From Acidimicrobiales bacterium (GTDB lineage Bacteria; Actinomycetota; Acidimicrobiia; Acidimicrobiales; Aldehydirespiratoraceae): DNA of 64,000 nucleotides. Under the pieces are notes generated by a model. It worked only from the letters and a program-made list of their open reading frames with translations. It was not told the origin of the DNA and made no database searches. The DNA lies in the NCBI GenBank assembly GCA_033344915.1, contig JAWPML010000001.1, positions 3,158,369 to 3,222,368 of the forward strand, given 5' to 3'. Below are positions 17,777-25,789 of the stretch, piece after piece. Position numbers and translations under genes: made by a program. Positions within the stretch are counted from its first letter, which is position 1. Each line of letters begins with the position of its first letter.

Positions 17777-17822
17777 TCCAACTCCCACCGATGAGACGGC
17801 GCGCGCCGTTCCTGTGACCCAA

Positions 17823-17914
17823 TCGGCCCATACCGCCGCGATCTCAGTGTTTCGGCGCAGATCCGCCGAATTCCCGAGCGATTCGCCGGCGCCACCAGGT
17901 CTTTCGGCCCATAC
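17823..17914. promoter_or_regulatory. Divergent kinase/regulator promoter region with direct repeats
   Basis: Between the kinase and regulator genes, TCGGCCCATAC occurs at 17823-17833 and again at 17904-17914, 81 bases apart in the same orientation. The second copy reads AGGTCTTTCGGCCCAT (17897-17912), loosely like the half-sites bound by DosR-family regulators. This could be an autoregulatory site; the match is partial. Confidence 0.35.
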
Positions 17915-18062
17915 GACCGATGACCGGTGTCCCCAATTCGCGCCCGCCACCTCACGGAGCGTGGTGGACGCTTGAGAGCCCGGCGCGAAGGCCGACAGGG
18001 TCCCCAACGTGAAGCTGTGGATCCTCCTCGGAGGTGACACCGGTGAGAGGGACGAACCAGCG

Positions 18063-18734
18063 ATGACCATCACGATCTTTCTGCTCGACGACCATGAGAT
18101 GGTGCGTCGGGGCCTCCGGGACATCCTGGCGGCGGAGCCGGACTTCGACGTGGTCGGCGAAGCCGGCACCGTGACGGAGGGCGTGAAGGGCATCGTCGAG
18201 CTGAAGCCGGATGTGGCGCTCGTGGACGTCGTGCTCCCCGACGGGAACGGCGTCGAGGTCTGCGAGGCGCTCGGCCAGCACGCACCGAACGTCAGCATTC
18301 TCGTGCTCACGTCGTTCTCGGACGACGACACGCTGTTCGCGGCGATCAACGCCGGCGCCTCCGGCTATGTCCTCAAGCGGGTCGGCTCGGACGAACTCAT
18401 CAAGTCCGTGCGCGGCGTCCATGCCGGTCAGTCGCTGGTCGACCCCCGGCTCACCGACCGCATGTTCGACCGCTTGCGTGCCGGCCAGTCCGACGACGAG
18501 GAACGCCTGGCCGAACTCAACGACCGCGAGCGAAGCCTGCTCGAGCTCGTCGCCGAGGGTCTGACCAATCGCCAGATCGGCGACCGGCTGCACCTCTCCG
18601 AGAAGACGGTGAAGAACTACGTGTCGACCATGCTCAAGAAGCTCGGCATGGACACCCGCACCGAAGCGGCCGTCTTCGCCACCCAGCTCGCGGCCAAGCG
18701 CTCGACCGAAGCCCTCGCCGACCGCGGCGGCTGA
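18063..18734 (+). CDS. NarL/DevR (DosR)-like response regulator
   Basis: The 223-residue protein has a receiver domain (phospho-acceptor Asp55 in VALVDVVLPDGNG) and a C-terminal LuxR HTH. The DNA-binding part, GLTNRQIGDRLHLSEKTVKNYVSTMLKKLGM, followed by RTEAAVFAT, is close to mycobacterial DosR/DevR, which controls the hypoxia/NO dormancy programme. Start ATG 18063 follows a GAGAGGGAC site; the upstream in-frame ATG at 18009 would add 18 unlike residues. The divergent partner kinase has PAS domains rather than the heme GAF domains of DosS/DosT, so the signal may differ. Confidence 0.88.
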   Translation: MTITIFLLDDHEMVRRGLRDILAAEPDFDVVGEAGTVTEGVKGIVELKPDVALVDVVLPDGNGVEVCEALGQHAPNVSILVLTSFSDDDTLFAAINAGASGYVLKRVGSDELIKSVRGVHAGQSLVDPRLTDRMFDRLRAGQSDDEERLAELNDRERSLLELVAEGLTNRQIGDRLHLSEKTVKNYVSTMLKKLGMDTRTEAAVFATQLAAKRSTEALADRGG

Positions 18735-18825
18735 CCCCCGTACCCCTCCACCCCCCTCCAGGAAAAACCACCCGGAACTGGCGTGTGCATCGCCGGGAAC
18801 GTGGGTGCGGGCTACGCCACTTCGG

Positions 18826-19614
18826 CTAGGAGGAGGGGGAGCCGAAGATGTGGGGATACATGGCGGTGGTCGCCTGGCTCATCATGTCGACCCGCTCGGC
18901 ACGGGGTACCTGCGCGGCGAACTCGAGTCCCTCGTCGGCGAGGTGACGGCCGCCCTTCGGCAGGACGTCGAGCGCGCCGCGCACGACATCGCGGGGATCC
19001 ACCATCGGCGCGAACATCGCGTCGAGATCCGGGTTGTGCCCGACGAACGCGGGTGTCTCCATGCTCGGCGCGACCACGGCCTGCGTGTGCACGCCGGAGT
19101 CACGGATCTCCCAGCCGATCGCCTCGACGAGGTTCACGGTGAACGCTTTCGTCGCGCTGTAGAGCCCGACGCCACCGACGCCGGCGAGGGCGGAGCCACT
19201 ACTCGTCACCATGAACCCGCCGCGTCCGCGCGCCACCATCGGGGGGAGGGACCAGGCGGCGAGTTCGGTGACCGCACCGGCGTTCACGCCAAGGGTGAGG
19301 CGCCGTTCCTCGGCGGTCATGTCGAGGAAGTGCTTGACGAAGCTCACGCCCGCGTTCGCCACCGCGAGCCCGATCTCCAGGTCGCCGACGACCGCTGACA
19401 ACGCCTCGATCCAGCCGGGATCCGTGACGTCGACGACGAGCGTTCGGGTGTCGCCGTCGAGCCCGGCGGCCACGTCGACGACGGCGTCGTTGCGGTCGAC
19501 CATCACGACGCCCAGGCCCCGTTCGTGGAGTTCCTCGACGAAGGCGAGCCCCACACCCTGGGCGGCGCCGGTGACAACGGCCCACGGCCCGTACTGGTCG
19601 GGAAAGTCGATCAT
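18826..19614 (-). CDS. Short-chain dehydrogenase/reductase
   Basis: The 262-residue protein has the SDR nucleotide motif VVTGAAQGVGLA, the NAG motif (VANAGVS), Ser in VTSSGSALAG, and the catalytic YSATK. It uses NAD(P)H on an unknown alcohol or ketone. The start is ATG 19614, with TAGGGT 8 bases upstream (leaderless type). The longer frame overlaps tRNA-Arg and is rejected. It converges on the DosR-like gene; the 91 bases between (18735-18825) hold nothing I can identify. Confidence 0.87.
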   Translation of the reverse strand: MIDFPDQYGPWAVVTGAAQGVGLAFVEELHERGLGVVMVDRNDAVVDVAAGLDGDTRTLVVDVTDPGWIEALSAVVGDLEIGLAVANAGVSFVKHFLDMTAEERRLTLGVNAGAVTELAAWSLPPMVARGRGGFMVTSSGSALAGVGGVGLYSATKAFTVNLVEAIGWEIRDSGVHTQAVVAPSMETPAFVGHNPDLDAMFAPMVDPRDVVRGALDVLPKGGRHLADEGLEFAAQVPRAERVDMMSQATTAMYPHIFGSPSS

Positions 19615-19695
19615 GGGCGCCGACCCTAGCCCTGTCGCGCCCGGGCGAACCACGGGGTCGTCGCTGCCTTCGGGCACACTACGCTCGACCACCCG

Positions 19696-19767
19696 GCCCC
19701 CGTAGCTCAGTGGATAGAGCATCGGTTTCCTAAACCGTGAGCGGAAGTTCGATTCTTCCCGGGGGCG
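19696..19767 (+). tRNA. tRNA-Arg (CCT)
   Basis: A 72-base cloverleaf. The acceptor GCCCCCG pairs with CGGGGGC (discriminator G), the D arm is GCTC...GAGC, the anticodon loop TTCCTAA gives CCT, and the T arm is GGAAG TTCGATT CTTCC. There is a T.T mismatch at the outer pair of the anticodon stem. CCA is not encoded. TACGCT at 19680-19685 is a good -10 about 10 bases upstream. Confidence 0.95.
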
Positions 19768-19784
19768 CGAGGAAGGACCACGCC

Positions 19785-21089
19785 GTGCAGGTACGTCTCC
19801 GACAACTCACCGATCAGGTTCTCAACCGGTTCTTCGCCATTCCGATGTTGTTCGTCGGGCTCGGCGCGATCCTGTCCCTGCTCGTCCGGGCGATCGACAC
19901 ATCCGACCTGGCGCAGTCGCTCCCCACGGCGATGCAGACCACCGTGCAGAGCGGCCGCGTGCTCCTCGCGACCATCGCCGGCGGACTTCTCACATCGGTC
20001 ACCCTCCTCCTGTCGCTGATGCTCGTCGCGGTGCAACTCGCGAGCACCCAGTACTCGCCGCGGACCCTGCGCAACTGGATCGGGGACAAGACGCTGCAGA
20101 TCACGGTCGGCGTGGTCCTCGGCACCTCGGTCTTCTGCCTGCTCGTCCTGCGCGACACCCGGCGTCTGTCGGAGGGCACCGCCGACACACCGCCCACCGA
20201 GCTCGTCCCCCACGTCGGTGTGCTCGTGGCCGTCGCACTCGGGATCGTGTCGTTGATCCTCGTCGTGAAATCCGTCGACCACCTCGCCGACAGCCTGCGG
20301 GTCGGGCGGGTGGGCCAGCGCATCATGGCGGCCACACTGTCGACCATCCAACAGCGAAGCAGCGTCGCCGGCGGCGAGGGCGACGCTCGCAGTCCCGTCG
20401 TCCCAGCCGACACCGCGTTCCCGGATCACGCCGAACCCGTCACCACCCCGCAGGCGGGGTGGGTGCAGCAGGTCGACATCGACGCCCTGCTCGAGGCCAT
20501 GCCGAGCGGTGCGACGTCGTGGATCGCGGCGCCCCTCGGCGACTATGTGCTCCCCGACGCCCCGCTCGTGTGGACTACCGCCGACACCGCGGAGTGCGAG
20601 CACGGCATCCGGGACGCGTTCGCCATCGGGGACACCCGCACGATGCAGCAGGACGCGGCCTACGGCATCCTGCGGCTGACCGACATCGCCGTGCGCGCCC
20701 TCTCCCCCGGCGTCAACGACCCCAACACGGCGGCGGACATGGTGGCGCACCTCAACGTCATCCTCCTGCGCCTGTGGGAGCTCCCGCCCGAGCCGAGCCA
20801 CCATCGCGCGGAGGACCGCACCGTGATCGTGACGCCGGTGACGCACGCGGAGTACCTCCACCTCGCCTTCGACCCCATCCGGCGCTACGGCGCGGCGGAC
20901 CCGGTGGTCATCGAGACGCTCGTCCGCGCCCTCACCCAACTCGTCGCGGAGGTCGAGCGCCGCGATCTCCCCGGGCCGACCGAGCCGTTGGTCGAGATGG
21001 TCGAGCTCGTCAGGTCCACGGCAGACCGGACGCAGTTCTCCCCCCAGGACCGCGAACGTCTCGACGCCATCGCGGATCCGCAGTCATGA
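19785..21089 (+). CDS. DUF2254 membrane protein
   Basis: This 434-residue protein has four N-terminal TM segments (about 18-36, 55-85, 100-120, 140-160), then a large cytoplasmic region with the motif TALSPGVNDPNTA-like (here VRALSPGVNDPNTAADMV) typical of DUF2254. Function is unknown; family members are predicted inner-membrane proteins. The GTG start at 19785 follows GAGGAAGG, 18 bases after the tRNA-Arg. The frame upstream of it lies inside the tRNA and is not real. It overlaps the next oxidoreductase gene by 4 bases. Confidence 0.87.
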   Translation: MQVRLRQLTDQVLNRFFAIPMLFVGLGAILSLLVRAIDTSDLAQSLPTAMQTTVQSGRVLLATIAGGLLTSVTLLLSLMLVAVQLASTQYSPRTLRNWIGDKTLQITVGVVLGTSVFCLLVLRDTRRLSEGTADTPPTELVPHVGVLVAVALGIVSLILVVKSVDHLADSLRVGRVGQRIMAATLSTIQQRSSVAGGEGDARSPVVPADTAFPDHAEPVTTPQAGWVQQVDIDALLEAMPSGATSWIAAPLGDYVLPDAPLVWTTADTAECEHGIRDAFAIGDTRTMQQDAAYGILRLTDIAVRALSPGVNDPNTAADMVAHLNVILLRLWELPPEPSHHRAEDRTVIVTPVTHAEYLHLAFDPIRRYGAADPVVIETLVRALTQLVAEVERRDLPGPTEPLVEMVELVRSTADRTQFSPQDRERLDAIADPQS

Positions 21090-22135
21090 CCGTTCGTGTC
21101 GGCTTCGTCGGCTGCGGGCTCATCGCCGGGTTTCACGCGGCCGGACTGGCGCCTGTCCCCGATGCCGAGATCACGGCGGTGTTCGACGTCGACGACGCCC
21201 GGCGCCGCCGGTTCGCCGACGCGCAGGCGGCGCGCGCCGTGGCGTCGGTCGACGAACTCATCGACGCGGTCGACGCGGTCTACGTCACCACCTGGACCGC
21301 CGCCCACCCCGAAGTCGTGGACGCCGTCGTGGACGCCGGGCTCCCCGTGTTCTGCGAGAAGCCCCTCGGCGTCGATCTCGCGGCCGCGCAGGCCATGGCG
21401 GCGAGGGTCCGCGCCGCGGGCGTCGTCAACCAGGTCGGGCTCGTGTTGCGCTCGTCCCCGGCGTTTCGATGGCTGCGGGAGCAGGTGCATTCGGGCCGGC
21501 ACGGCGCACCGATGAGCATGGTGTTCCGCGACGACCAGTACCTGCCCACGCGGGGCATGTACGCGTCGACCTGGCGTGGCGACCCCGCGCTCGCGGGCTC
21601 GGGCGCGCTGCTGGAGCACTCCATCCACGACCTCGATCTGATCGAGTGGATCCTCGGCGACGTCGTGTCCGTCAACGCCGTCACCGCGTTCGCCCACGAC
21701 ATCGACGGCATCGAGGACCAGGCGAGCGTGATCCTGCGCACCGCCGAGGGCGCACAGGCGGTGCTCAGTTCGACCTGGCACGACATCGACAGCCGCCCCA
21801 GCCAACGATCGGTGGAGGTGTTCTGTCGCACCGGCCACTTCGCCGTCGACGGCGACTGGTTCGGGCCCGTCCGCCGCCAGACGAGCGACGACGAGGACCT
21901 CGTGCTCGACGGCCACGACCTCGTCGACGCGATCCGGCCGATCGACGGCGTCGACGGCAATCCCGACGCCGACTTCGTGCACGCCGTGCAGACCGGACAG
22001 GCCGCCCACCCCGACTTCGCGGTGGCCGTGCGGGCCCACGTGCTCGCCGACGCGGCCTACCGGAGCGCGGCGGCCGGTGGCGCACCGGTCGACGTGCGCG
22101 TCACCAGATCCGACGAGCGGCCGCCCACCGGCTGA
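21086..22135 (+). CDS. Gfo/Idh/MocA family oxidoreductase
   Basis: The 349-residue protein has an N-terminal Rossmann fold (VGFVGCGLIAGFHAAGL, residues 5-21), the family signature FCEKPLGVDLAAAQAM around 89-104, and the C-terminal alpha/beta domain with EHSIHDLDLIEWILG. These enzymes oxidise or reduce sugars, inositols or related alcohols with NAD(P). The substrate is unknown. The ATG overlaps the DUF2254 stop, so the genes are coupled, though their roles show no obvious link. The 3' end overlaps the convergent response regulator by 35 bases. Confidence 0.88.
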   Translation: MTVRVGFVGCGLIAGFHAAGLAPVPDAEITAVFDVDDARRRRFADAQAARAVASVDELIDAVDAVYVTTWTAAHPEVVDAVVDAGLPVFCEKPLGVDLAAAQAMAARVRAAGVVNQVGLVLRSSPAFRWLREQVHSGRHGAPMSMVFRDDQYLPTRGMYASTWRGDPALAGSGALLEHSIHDLDLIEWILGDVVSVNAVTAFAHDIDGIEDQASVILRTAEGAQAVLSSTWHDIDSRPSQRSVEVFCRTGHFAVDGDWFGPVRRQTSDDEDLVLDGHDLVDAIRPIDGVDGNPDADFVHAVQTGQAAHPDFAVAVRAHVLADAAYRSAAAGGAPVDVRVTRSDERPPTG

Positions 22136-22757
22136 GTTCGTTGCGGTTGGACAACTGGAGCTTGCGCAGGACAGCCGACGCGTGGGTCTCGACCGTCTTC
22201 ACCGAGATCGTGAGCTGCGCAGCGATCTCCTTGTAGGTGTAGCCCCGCGCCAGATGGCGCAGCACTTCCTTCTCGCGCTTCGTGAGCTGGTCGAGATCGT
22301 CGTCGGCCGCCTCCACCGCGGGCGCGGGCGCCGCGCCGGCGAAGGCATCGAGCACGAAGCCCGCCAGCCGGGGCGAGAAGACGGCGTCACCCTCGCTCAC
22401 CCGGATGATCGCGTCGACGAGATCGTCGGCGGAGATCGACTTCGTCACGTATCCCCGCGCGCCGGCCCGGACGACGTCGATCACGTCCTCGGCGGCGTCG
22501 GACACGGAGAGGGCGAGGAAGGACGTGTCGACGCCCGCAGCGTCGACGGCCTCGATCACCTCCCGACCGGTGCCGGACGGCAGGTGCACGTCGAGCAGCA
22601 CCACGTCGGGCGACCACTGCTCGATCACGGCGACGGCGTCCGCGACGTCGTCGGCCTCGGCCACGACGGTCACCCGCTCGCCCAACTCGGACCGGACGCC
22701 GCTGCGAAACATCTGATGGTCGTCGACGAGCACGACACGGGGCGGGGCGACGGGCAT
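22101..22757 (-). CDS. NarL/LuxR response regulator of the PspC kinase
   Basis: The 218-residue protein has a receiver domain with Asp56 in DVVLLDVHLPSG and a LuxR HTH (LTKREKEVLRHLARGYTYKE onward, then VKTVETHASAVLRKL). It lies 2 bases downstream of a PspC-domain histidine kinase on the same strand, and the two form a two-component system likely sensing envelope state. The gene's 3' end runs 35 bases into the convergent oxidoreductase gene. Confidence 0.93.
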   Translation of the reverse strand: MPVAPPRVVLVDDHQMFRSGVRSELGERVTVVAEADDVADAVAVIEQWSPDVVLLDVHLPSGTGREVIEAVDAAGVDTSFLALSVSDAAEDVIDVVRAGARGYVTKSISADDLVDAIIRVSEGDAVFSPRLAGFVLDAFAGAAPAPAVEAADDDLDQLTKREKEVLRHLARGYTYKEIAAQLTISVKTVETHASAVLRKLQLSNRNELSRWAAARRIW

Positions 22758-22759
22758 GG

Positions 22760-23971
22760 TCAGACCGTATCCCTGCGGGGCGCGCCGACGGCCGGAGCGA
22801 ACAGCTCGACCTCCGTGCCCGCACCCGGTGAGGAGCTGATCGCGGCGGTACCGCCGACGCGCTCCATCCGTCCGACGATCGACTCCCGCACGCCGAGCCG
22901 GTCCTCGGCCACCGCGTCCGGATCGAACCCGGCGCCGGTGTCCCGGACGAAGACGCGCACGCCGTCGTCATCGACCTCGGCGTAGACCGACACGCGGTCC
23001 TGTCCGCTCCACTTCGCCGCGTTGGTGGCCGCCTCGCCCATGGCCCCGACGAGCGCCTCGAGCGCCGTGTCCATCGGAATGTCACCGACGACGACCGTCT
23101 CGACGGCGATGTCGAAGCGGTCCTCGACCACACCCGTCATCCGTTCGACCGAGTTGCGGAAGGTCGTGGCGGCGGGATCGTCGGAATCGGCGTAGAGCCA
23201 GCGGCGGAGCTCCCGCTCCTGTTGGCGCGCCAGTTGGGCGATCACCTTGGGGTCGTCGGTGCGCTGGATGAGCGCGAAGGTCTGGAGCACCGAGTCGTGG
23301 AGGTGTGCGGCCATGTCGGCGCGGGCATCGGCGTGCAGGCGACGGCGCCGCTCGTCGGTGCGTTCTCTCATCAGGCCGGTGATCCACGGGCCGACGATCA
23401 GGGCCGCGCCGGACAGTACGAGCACGGTCGCGAGCAGGCTTGAGCGCACGACATCGAACGAGAGGTCGCCGGCGATCAATGCCGTGATCCCGAGCCCGAC
23501 GACGATGATCCCAGCCGCGACCCGCAAGGCTTCGGAGCGGGTCGAGTCGAAGTTCGGACGGACGTACCAGACCACGCCACCGACCGCGAGGCCGACGTTG
23601 AGCACGGGCCACGCGACGACCGGCGGCAGGCCGAGACCGAGCGCGTCCTGGACGAGCACCACCCCGACCACGATCAGGGCGAGCCCCACGCCGCGGCGGA
23701 CCTCCGGTGCCTCCTCCGCGGCGACCGCGGTGGCGCCCTCTGGCATGACGAGCATCGCCAGCAGGTAGAGCGGCGCGCCGACCCCGGTGACGCCCAGGAC
23801 CACGGCCGCGATGCGCATGACCTGCGGGTCGACGTGGACCGCGCGCGCCAACCCGGCGCACACGCCGCCGACGACCCGGTCGTTCGTCGAACGGGCCGGG
23901 ATCTGGCTGACGCGCGTCGCGTCGGCGGGCGTCGCCGGATCGGGAGTGGCCGTGTCGTTCACGCCCTCCAT
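22760..23971 (-). CDS. PspC-domain histidine kinase (HisKA_3 type)
   Basis: The 403-residue protein begins with a PspC domain (about 26-80, DRVVGGVCAGLARAVHVDP and a TM helix), then more TM helices (about 93-110, 120-137, 152-172, 180-200), and a HisKA_3 box AAHLHDSVLQTF with His225, followed by a HATPase domain (DTGAGFDPD, LGVRESIVGRM). PspC plus NarL-type kinase is a common actinobacterial envelope-stress sensor. It is transcribed away from a PspC/LiaF-like gene, so the sensor and a probable partner membrane protein share a promoter region. Confidence 0.92.
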   Translation of the reverse strand: MEGVNDTATPDPATPADATRVSQIPARSTNDRVVGGVCAGLARAVHVDPQVMRIAAVVLGVTGVGAPLYLLAMLVMPEGATAVAAEEAPEVRRGVGLALIVVGVVLVQDALGLGLPPVVAWPVLNVGLAVGGVVWYVRPNFDSTRSEALRVAAGIIVVGLGITALIAGDLSFDVVRSSLLATVLVLSGAALIVGPWITGLMRERTDERRRRLHADARADMAAHLHDSVLQTFALIQRTDDPKVIAQLARQQERELRRWLYADSDDPAATTFRNSVERMTGVVEDRFDIAVETVVVGDIPMDTALEALVGAMGEAATNAAKWSGQDRVSVYAEVDDDGVRVFVRDTGAGFDPDAVAEDRLGVRESIVGRMERVGGTAAISSSPGAGTEVELFAPAVGAPRRDTV

Positions 23972-24091
23972 GCTCGCACGAAGCGACGGGAAATGGCTCG
24001 GGGCCGCACCCGGAGCCGCCCCCGAGTCCTCAGGGTCGAATCAGGGTTGACCCCGATGGGCGGACGGCGGGCGGGACGCCATGGTGGAGCC

Positions 24092-25408
24092 ATGAACGAC
24101 CCGACCGACCAGGATCCGCCTCCCCCGGATCCGACCGAGGAGATCCCCCTTCCTCCTCCGTCCGCGGGTCCCACCGGGCCGCCCCGACGGCTGCGCCGCA
24201 GCCGCGACGATCGCATGATCTCGGGCGTGTCCGGCGGGATCGCGGAGTACTTCGCGATCGACCCCATCATCGTGCGGCTGGGCTTCTTCGCCCTCGCCCT
24301 GCTCGGGGGCAGCGGGATCGGCATCTACCTCATCGCGTGGCTGGTGATGCCCGACGCCACCGAGGACGAGAGTGCCGCCCTCAACGCCCTGCGCGGGGGT
24401 GACCGGCCCGGCGGACGGTCGATCGTCGCCCTGGTTTTGGTCGTCCTCGGGATCCTCATCTTCTCCGGGTCACTCTTCTGGTCGCCGTTCGACGGCGGCC
24501 TGTTCCTGCCCCTCTTGGTCCTCGCCGCGGGCATCGCCCTGCTCGTGTGGCCGGCCGACGGCCCCCGGTTCCACGACTCCTGGGCCCATCCCGACGCCGA
24601 CTGGCGCCGCGAACGCGAGGCCATGCGCGGCGAGTGGCGGCGCGAGCGTCAGGCCTGGCGGGACAGCCGTCGCCAGTGGCGACACGGCTATCGACGTGGC
24701 GTGCAGCCCGACGACGCGTCACCGACCGACACCGCCGGTCCCCCACCACCGCGCCCACGCCGCCCCCGGCCCCCGCGACCGCGTCCGTTCCTCGGCCCGC
24801 TCGCGATCGCCACGCTCCTCGCGTTCGCGGGGCTGACGGTGCTCGCCGACGAGGTCGGCTGGTGGGACACGGAACCCGCCTCGTTCCTCGCCATCTGCCT
24901 GATGATCATCGGCACGGTGCTCGTCGTGTCGGCGGTGCTGGGCCGGGCCCGCGGCCTCATCTGGTTGGGCGTCTTCATCCTGCCCGCCGCATGGGCCGTC
25001 GCCGCCATCGATCTGACCTGGTGGGACGGCGTCGGCGAGGAGTTGGTCACCGTCGATGCGGTCGAGGAGCTCCAGGACGAGTACCGCTTCGGCATCGGCC
25101 AGTTCCACGTCGATCTCTCGGACCTCGACCTGGAGGGCGGGACCCACGACCTCGCCGTCGGCCTCACCATCGGCGAGCTGAAGGTCTTCGTGCCCGAGAC
25201 CATGGAGGTCGAGATCGACCTCGACGGTCGCATGGGATCCGTCATCGTCCGCGACGGCGATCTCCGCCTGAACGACGACGGCATCGACACCGAACTGGAC
25301 CGGGTCGTCGGTGATCCCACGGGCGGCACGCTCGTCCTCGACGTGGACATCGGCATCGGCGAAGCCGAGGTCGTCGTCTGCGGATCAGGAGACGTGCCGT
25401 GCCCCTGA
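24092..25408 (+). CDS. PspC and LiaF-like C-terminal domain membrane protein
   Basis: The 438-residue protein has a proline-rich N-terminus, a PspC domain (about 35-95, RMISGVSGGIAEYFAIDPI), several TM helices, an Arg/Trp-rich cytoplasmic loop (about 175-210), further TM helices and a C-terminal beta-rich domain (about 335-438) with ELQDEYRFGIGQFHVDLSDL, like the toast-rack domain of LiaF. LiaF-type proteins restrain or tune the neighbouring NarL-type two-component system. The ATG at 24092 follows GGTGGAG. It is divergent from the kinase. Confidence 0.85.
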   Translation: MNDPTDQDPPPPDPTEEIPLPPPSAGPTGPPRRLRRSRDDRMISGVSGGIAEYFAIDPIIVRLGFFALALLGGSGIGIYLIAWLVMPDATEDESAALNALRGGDRPGGRSIVALVLVVLGILIFSGSLFWSPFDGGLFLPLLVLAAGIALLVWPADGPRFHDSWAHPDADWRREREAMRGEWRRERQAWRDSRRQWRHGYRRGVQPDDASPTDTAGPPPPRPRRPRPPRPRPFLGPLAIATLLAFAGLTVLADEVGWWDTEPASFLAICLMIIGTVLVVSAVLGRARGLIWLGVFILPAAWAVAAIDLTWWDGVGEELVTVDAVEELQDEYRFGIGQFHVDLSDLDLEGGTHDLAVGLTIGELKVFVPETMEVEIDLDGRMGSVIVRDGDLRLNDDGIDTELDRVVGDPTGGTLVLDVDIGIGEAEVVVCGSGDVPCP

Positions 25409-25488
25409 TCGCCCTCCCCCTCCTACCCTTCTGCCTTGTCGGACTCGTGCTCGCCATCGTGTTCGACGTCACCTCCCGGGAGCTCTGA
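25399..25488 (+). CDS. 29-residue single-TM small membrane protein
   Basis: A short gene missed by length cut-offs. It reads GTG then PLIALPLLPFCLVGLVLAIV, then FDVTSREL and stop. One hydrophobic helix fills residues 2-21 and the tail is charged. Support: AGGAG at 25387-25391 lies 7 bases before the GTG, the start overlaps the end of the PspC gene (stop 25406-25408), and its TGA overlaps the ATG of the next gene (TGATG). The triple overlap and ribosome site argue for real translation within the operon. Role unknown; it may modulate the PspC proteins. Confidence 0.6.
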   Translation: MPLIALPLLPFCLVGLVLAIVFDVTSREL

Positions 25489-25694
25489 TGGAACGCCATC
25501 CCCTCGACCCTGTCGCCCTCGTCACCGGACTGCTGTTCGGGCTCGCCGGCCTGGCGATCTTCGCCGACCAGCAGTGGGACGACGTCGACGTCACCGCCTT
25601 CGCCGGCGCCGGCGTCATGGTCATCGCCCTGCTGCTCGCCGGCCTCGTGGTCGCCCGCTACGTCCAGGACTCCCAACCCCCACCTCCGGGATGA
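25488..25694 (+). CDS. Small two-TM membrane protein
   Basis: A 68-residue protein with two hydrophobic helices (about 9-26 and 37-58) joined by an acidic loop (QQWDDVDV) and a Pro-rich tail. I do not recognise the family. The ATG overlaps the TGA of the 29-residue gene and GGGAG lies upstream, so it belongs to the PspC operon. It ends 10 bases before a dispersed hairpin repeat. Confidence 0.65.
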   Translation: MERHPLDPVALVTGLLFGLAGLAIFADQQWDDVDVTAFAGAGVMVIALLLAGLVVARYVQDSQPPPPG

Positions 25695-25704
25695 CCAACC
25701 CCTT

Positions 25705-25755
25705 CGTTCTGGGTGAACGGGGGCGCGGATTCCAGCGCTCCGTTCACCCAGAACG
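25705..25755. repeat. Long palindromic dispersed repeat, copy B
   Basis: 49 of 51 bases match copy A at 1976-2026. Arms 25705-25722 and 25738-25755 pair over 18 bp. Relative to copy A, one difference changes an A-T pair to G.T and the other changes a G.T pair to G-C, so pairing is kept. The copy sits between the PspC operon and the mshC-like gene. Confidence 0.9.
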
Positions 25756-25789
25756 GGGATGGGTGGGAGGGTGGCGCTACCGTGACGCC

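Noticed and set aside
19737-19784. N-terminal extension of the DUF2254 protein
   Set aside because: It falls inside and just after tRNA-Arg and is not needed; the GTG at 19785 has a good ribosome site.
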